A DNA stretch of 8,086 nt from Desulfobacteraceae bacterium (GTDB taxonomy: Bacteria > Desulfobacterota > DSM-4660 > Desulfatiglandales > Desulfatiglandaceae). The stretch covers positions 1,255,474-1,263,559 of the forward strand of contig CP070700.1 in NCBI GenBank assembly GCA_020349865.1, read 5' to 3'. Numbering within the stretch: the first letter of the stretch is position 1; every line of letters begins with the position of its first letter. A program made the translations under genes and the position numbers. Under the pieces are notes generated by a model. It saw only the letters and a program-made list of their open reading frames with translations, had not been told where the DNA came from and searched no databases. Shown here in pieces: positions 5,683-8,086 of this stretch.

Positions 5683-7176
5683 TTATTGTTTTAACTCTGG
5701 TATCGTGGCCAGGACGGGCAGCTGGAGATATTCTTCGACCTCCTCGGTCTTCTCCAAGCTATCATCCAGGTACTCCAAAAAAAAGACAAGCGCAAGCGAT
5801 CCAAACACACCCAGTAAAACGCCAAGCAATATGTTCAAAAGGACTTTCGGGCTCACGGGCTTGAGCGGCGGTAGGGCAGGCTCAATGACACTGACATTGG
5901 TGAGCCCTTCCGTGTCCATGGCCTCGGAGATCCGGGACTCTTCAAACTTGGTCAGGTATAGCTCAAAATTTTTCCGATCTCCATCTACCTCATGTTGGAG
6001 CTGATTGAGCTCAACCTCAATTCGGTTGAGGTCTTCGAGCCTTTTCTTATAGTCATAAAGTTGGATATGCTGGATCTCCTTTTTAGCCTCCAATGCAGTT
6101 AGGTCGGCTTGATTTCGGAAAAGCTCCTCTTGCAAACGCTGGTACGTTGGATTCAGCCCAAGGCTGCTTGTTTGGTAGCGCTTGGCCTCTTGCTCGGCCA
6201 CTTTCTGTCGAACTAAGATGATCTCCTGTCTGACATTCCGCACCAGACGGCTCTGGTCAGTATACTTGGTGAGAAGCTCCTTCTCCTTAAGTTCAAGCTC
6301 TACCAACCGTGCCTGAAGCGTGTTAATGACATATGGGCTGTGTTCAATTTGTTCCCCCTGAGGTATGCTTTTGGGGGTGGAGGCCAGTTGAATCTGTAGC
6401 TGGCGAGTTCGGTTTTCTGTCTCGGCCTTTAGGCTCAGGGTCTGATTCAAGGCAGCACGGAGATCAGCTTCCTGTCTGAGCAACAGGCTCAGTTGTTCAC
6501 CAAGGGAGGTAATGTCGTGCTGCTTCTTGAAGGCCTTCAGCCTGTTTTCGCTCTGCTGCGATTTTCCTTTTAAAATGTCGGATTGCTCCTGGAAGAATTT
6601 GAAAGATTTAGGGTTCTTGTGAACCTGGAGATGGTGGTCGAGATAGAAGTTGACGAGGCTGTTGACCACCGTAGCCGCCATGTGCGGGTCCCTGTGTTGG
6701 AAACCCACCTCAATCACGTTTGATTTTGTGACATTTTCGATCTTGAGAGTCTTTTGAAACTCCAATACTGCCTTCTTCACGGGAGATTGTTGCGCTTGCA
6801 CCTTTTTTAAGAAGCGCGCCATAATCCCCTTGTCCTTATCATTTAAGTTTTTGTAAATTACCGTTGGTCCCAACGACTCTACAACCTTTCGAGCGAGAGA
6901 TCGACTCTTGAGGATCTCCATCTCGGAGATCAGTTGTTCCTCGCTATTGAAACTAAATACAGGCCTCGGATCGTTGCCGGTCGGTACATAGATATTCTCT
7001 CTGCCTATTTTGACCAGGAGCTGAGAAACCGCTTTATAGGTAGGCTTCGTCATTAAGGTGCCAATCACAACAGCGCAAATGGTGCAAGTGAAAAATAGAA
7101 AGATCTGAATCTTTCGCTTAAAAACCACATGTAGAAAATCCCTAAGAGACACCTTGGCCGTCACACGTATAGCCAT
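5683..7176 (-). CDS. Wzz/GumC-type polysaccharide chain-length determinant (co-polymerase)
   Basis: 497 residues, in the usual range for the long Wzz/GumC group without a kinase domain. The N-terminal Wzz domain starts with VSLRDFLHVVFKRK, TM1 is at 23-42 and the ensuing TKPTYKAVSQLLVKIG is the family's first periplasmic strand. Long coiled-coil stretches run at about 190-260, 285-335 and 345-410. The proline-rich signature before TM2 is P433-ALPPLKPVSPK and TM2 is at about 445-467, with a short cytoplasmic tail ending in LPVLATIPELKQ. It forms an inner-membrane oligomer that sets polymer length and links to the exporter. The kinase partner is separate, as the BY-kinase-like genes downstream show. 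The start at 7176 is supported by GGAGG six bases upstream. It is the first gene of the five-protein operon and is preceded by a long leader with a good promoter at 7380-7407. Confidence 0.95.
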   Translation of the reverse strand: MAIRVTAKVSLRDFLHVVFKRKIQIFLFFTCTICAVVIGTLMTKPTYKAVSQLLVKIGRENIYVPTGNDPRPVFSFNSEEQLISEMEILKSRSLARKVVESLGPTVIYKNLNDKDKGIMARFLKKVQAQQSPVKKAVLEFQKTLKIENVTKSNVIEVGFQHRDPHMAATVVNSLVNFYLDHHLQVHKNPKSFKFFQEQSDILKGKSQQSENRLKAFKKQHDITSLGEQLSLLLRQEADLRAALNQTLSLKAETENRTRQLQIQLASTPKSIPQGEQIEHSPYVINTLQARLVELELKEKELLTKYTDQSRLVRNVRQEIILVRQKVAEQEAKRYQTSSLGLNPTYQRLQEELFRNQADLTALEAKKEIQHIQLYDYKKRLEDLNRIEVELNQLQHEVDGDRKNFELYLTKFEESRISEAMDTEGLTNVSVIEPALPPLKPVSPKVLLNILLGVLLGVFGSLALVFFLEYLDDSLEKTEEVEEYLQLPVLATIPELKQ

Positions 7177-7534
7177 GCCTTACCTCCGCTTTAAGGGAAA
7201 AATGTCCTGCGCAAGAATTGAAAGGAAACTCGTCTCGCGACTGTGATCCATTTGGCACAAAACTGAAGAGAGAGGTTATCAGTGATTGAAACGGAATACC
7301 ATCTCTTTTTTAGATACAGAGGAAATCTTTATTTTCAAGAATACCAGAGAGAGGCCTTGTTACATGTGCCCCTGGATTTATTATAGAGCTTGTGGTAGTT
7401 TTACCAACATGATCTTACAAAAAAGGACCACAAAAATTTTCTATTTTGCAATAGATTCAATTGGTTAGGTATCCAGATTCCCTTATGTTTCCATGTAAGC
7501 TCTATCCTATTTAAGTATTGTCTTTTTCTATGCG
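7177..7534 (-). other. Long non-coding leader and promoter region of the polysaccharide operon
   Basis: No credible gene lies here; the one plus-strand frame (60 codons) lacks a Shine-Dalgarno and protein-like composition. On the minus strand this region carries the main promoter (7380-7407) and a leader of about 195 nt up to the wzz start. Inside the leader the 8-mer TGGTATTC occurs twice (7301-7294 and 7346-7339), and CCTCTCTCT also twice (7275-7267 and 7354-7346). I could not fold these into a convincing riboswitch or attenuator, and none of the c-di-GMP riboswitch core motifs is present. Confidence 0.6.
7380..7407 (-). promoter_or_regulatory. Main sigma70-like promoter of the polysaccharide operon, with an inverted repeat over the -35
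   Basis: The -35 is TTGGTA (7407-7402, 4 of 6), the spacer is 16 bases and the -10 is TATAAT (7385-7380, perfect). A start near 7373 would give a leader of about 195 nt. An inverted repeat TGGTA-GTTT-TACCA (7393-7406) overlaps the -35 and most of the spacer, which is a plausible operator position. This promoter lacks the 23-bp shared box; the box-bearing element lies about 135 bases further upstream. Confidence 0.6.
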
Positions 7535-7561
7535 GAAAGCAATAAGGAGAAGGTATGGTTT
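7514..7561 (-). promoter_or_regulatory. Promoter-like element with shared 23-bp box, copy C (distal to the polysaccharide operon)
   Basis: The box at 7561-7539 is identical over all 23 bases to copy A (28 bases when flanks are included). The -35 TTGCTT is at 7542-7537, the spacer is 17 bases and the hexamer at the -10 place is AATACT (7519-7514), only 4 of 6. It lies 3' of the right PilZ gene and would produce a leader of about 330 nt for wzz. The weak -10 means it may depend on an activator, or may be a decayed duplicate of copy A. Confidence 0.4.
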
Positions 7562-7598
7562 CAATTCGTATTTTTTGGGAAAGGAAAAGGTAAGAAGA

Positions 7599-7641
7599 AA
7601 GTATTATAAAGAGGTGCCAGATAATACACTCAATAATACTT
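7599..7641 (-). terminator. 3' hairpin at the end of the right PilZ gene
   Basis: A perfect 9-bp stem (AAGTATTAT at 7599-7607 with ATAATACTT at 7633-7641) encloses a 25-base loop and includes the first bases of the stop codon. A second ATAATAC at 7621-7627 could pair with the same arm, giving an alternative smaller hairpin. No U-tract follows, so factor-independent termination is doubtful. Confidence 0.35.
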
Positions 7642-7960
7642 ATGCCTTATTTATCGGTATGATCTTGTAACTTTTATCAAAACAGATGGCCACCTGGGCT
7701 GCATCTGATCGCAGCACAGCACCACCGAGCTTTATATGAGCCAGTCTGCCTGCCCCTTCTTTTAATCCCCGACCCAGAATCAGATCAATTTTGACCTGTG
7801 TCCCTTTGGGAAGGGGATCGGGGGTATGGAAAAAGGCACCGCCAGCACATATATCCTTAGTCATAAGATCAAGTGTCTCTCCTCCATGATCCGGGCCCAC
7901 TACTTTAATCTTGGCAGGCACTCTGAGATCAAATCTCTCAAGTTTTCTTCGCTCGTTCAT
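7640..7960 (-). CDS. PilZ-domain protein, right copy
   Basis: 106 residues, 83 of them identical to the left PilZ protein (346-666), with no gaps. The arginine motif R5-KLE-R9 and the altered second motif D36-I-C38-A-G-G41 are both kept, so the serine-to-cysteine change predates the duplication. Differences concentrate in the loops at 19-31 and 63-72, and at 86-90 before the last strand. Substitutions are partly radical there (LDHER to PDHGG; GED to GAG), as expected if the copies now meet different partners. It lies upstream of the wzz operon, separated by 463 bases, and is probably transcribed separately from its own promoter near 8062. The ATG at 7960 is the only in-frame start before an upstream TAG. 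Confidence 0.88.
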   Translation of the reverse strand: MNERRKLERFDLRVPAKIKVVGPDHGGETLDLMTKDICAGGAFFHTPDPLPKGTQVKIDLILGRGLKEGAGRLAHIKLGGAVLRSDAAQVAICFDKSYKIIPINKA

Positions 7961-8049
7961 AGCCCAAAAGAAACCCGCAAACCCCTACTTACAGGAAATG
8001 TGCGTAAGGCAAACTGCCCAAAATCCTGTTTTGAACGCCAAGTGGGACA

Positions 8050-8060
8050 ACATGGCATGT
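8050..8060. promoter_or_regulatory. Palindrome ACATGGCATGT over the start site of the right PilZ promoter
   Basis: Identical to the dyad at 755-765 and in the same position relative to the -10. It is part of the fully conserved 29-bp block 8040-8068. Confidence 0.4.
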
Positions 8061-8061
8061 G

Positions 8062-8086
8062 ATTATGCATATTGGTAAGTCAGAAG
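8062..8086 (-). promoter_or_regulatory. Promoter of the right PilZ gene, cut by the window edge
   Basis: The -10 CATAAT (8067-8062) is conserved with the left copy. With a 17-base spacer the -35 would begin at 8085 and lie mostly outside the window, as would any copy of the 23-bp box. The bases from 8069 on are less similar to the left copy. Confidence 0.4.

Larger units (their letters stand above)
7534..8086. repeat. Direct repeat, right copy: PilZ module (open at window edge)
   Basis: Matches 240-793 in the same orientation. Non-coding parts are as well kept as coding ones: 7534-7561 and 8040-8068 are identical to the left copy, and the start-codon region shares 31 identical bases. Because the repeat includes the promoter-like element after the PilZ gene, the duplicated unit is 'PilZ promoter, PilZ gene, next promoter'. 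The right end is not visible. Confidence 0.9.

Noticed and set aside
7253..7270. A sigma54-type -24 element (TGGCAC) on the plus strand; also TGGCATG at 758-764.
   Set aside because: No GC at the required -12 position in either case, and both point away from the genes.
7286..7468. A 60-codon plus-strand frame in the operon leader.
   Set aside because: No Shine-Dalgarno, and it covers the strong minus-strand promoter; composition is that of AT-rich non-coding DNA.
1..8086. CRISPR arrays, transposase genes, tRNA or rRNA genes.
   Set aside because: No regularly spaced repeats, insertion-sequence ends or RNA gene signatures seen on either strand. The large direct repeat is a gene-module duplication without transposon features.

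Overview
This window looks like a polysaccharide (capsule or exopolysaccharide) assembly locus from a Gram-negative bacterium. A deltaproteobacterial (Desulfobacterota-type) origin is my best guess. It rests on the PilZ protein style (N-terminal NERRKLERF), the ExeA-type ATPase plus BY-kinase plus Wzz combination, the moderate GC content and the lipoprotein signal. It is an inference from family resemblance, not a database result. Every gene I can support lies on the minus strand; the plus-strand frames are antisense shadows.

Layout in the direction of transcription (right to left): a c-di-GMP-type PilZ protein (7640-7960); a long non-coding leader with a good sigma70-like promoter (7380-7407); then wzz/gumC-type chain-length protein (5683-7176), ExeA-like AAA ATPase with a periplasmic LysM domain (3948-5654), BY-kinase-like P-loop protein also carrying a TM segment and LysM (2509-3798), a second, shorter BY-kinase-like protein (1727-2473), a 34-residue putative small protein (1549-1653), a CsgD/VpsT-like LuxR regulator (866-1552), a second PilZ protein (346-666), and the first 33 codons of a lipoprotein that runs off the left edge (1-99).

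Two levels of structure go beyond the gene list. First, a roughly 550-bp module (PilZ gene, its promoter, and the promoter-like element after it) occurs twice in direct orientation, about 7.3 kb apart, bracketing the polysaccharide genes. Second, a 23-bp box (minus strand: AAACCATACCTT, five variable bases, TATTGC) occurs three times. Each copy is followed at the same distance by a -10-like hexamer, so that box plus core promoter spans exactly 48 bp every time (220-267, 767-814, 7514-7561). This suggests a small regulon with one shared activator. The LuxR regulator encoded in the middle, which has an intact WFSR motif of the kind that binds c-di-GMP in VpsT, is an attractive but unproven candidate.

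Working model (inference): c-di-GMP is sensed at two levels, by the VpsT-like regulator and by two PilZ proteins. The output is an envelope machine in which Wzz and two different cytoplasmic P-loop proteins span the inner membrane, the latter two tied to peptidoglycan through near-identical LysM tails. Both BY-kinase-like proteins lack the Walker A lysine, so they are probably not working tyrosine kinases. No glycosyltransferases, flippase, polymerase or exosortase are in the window.
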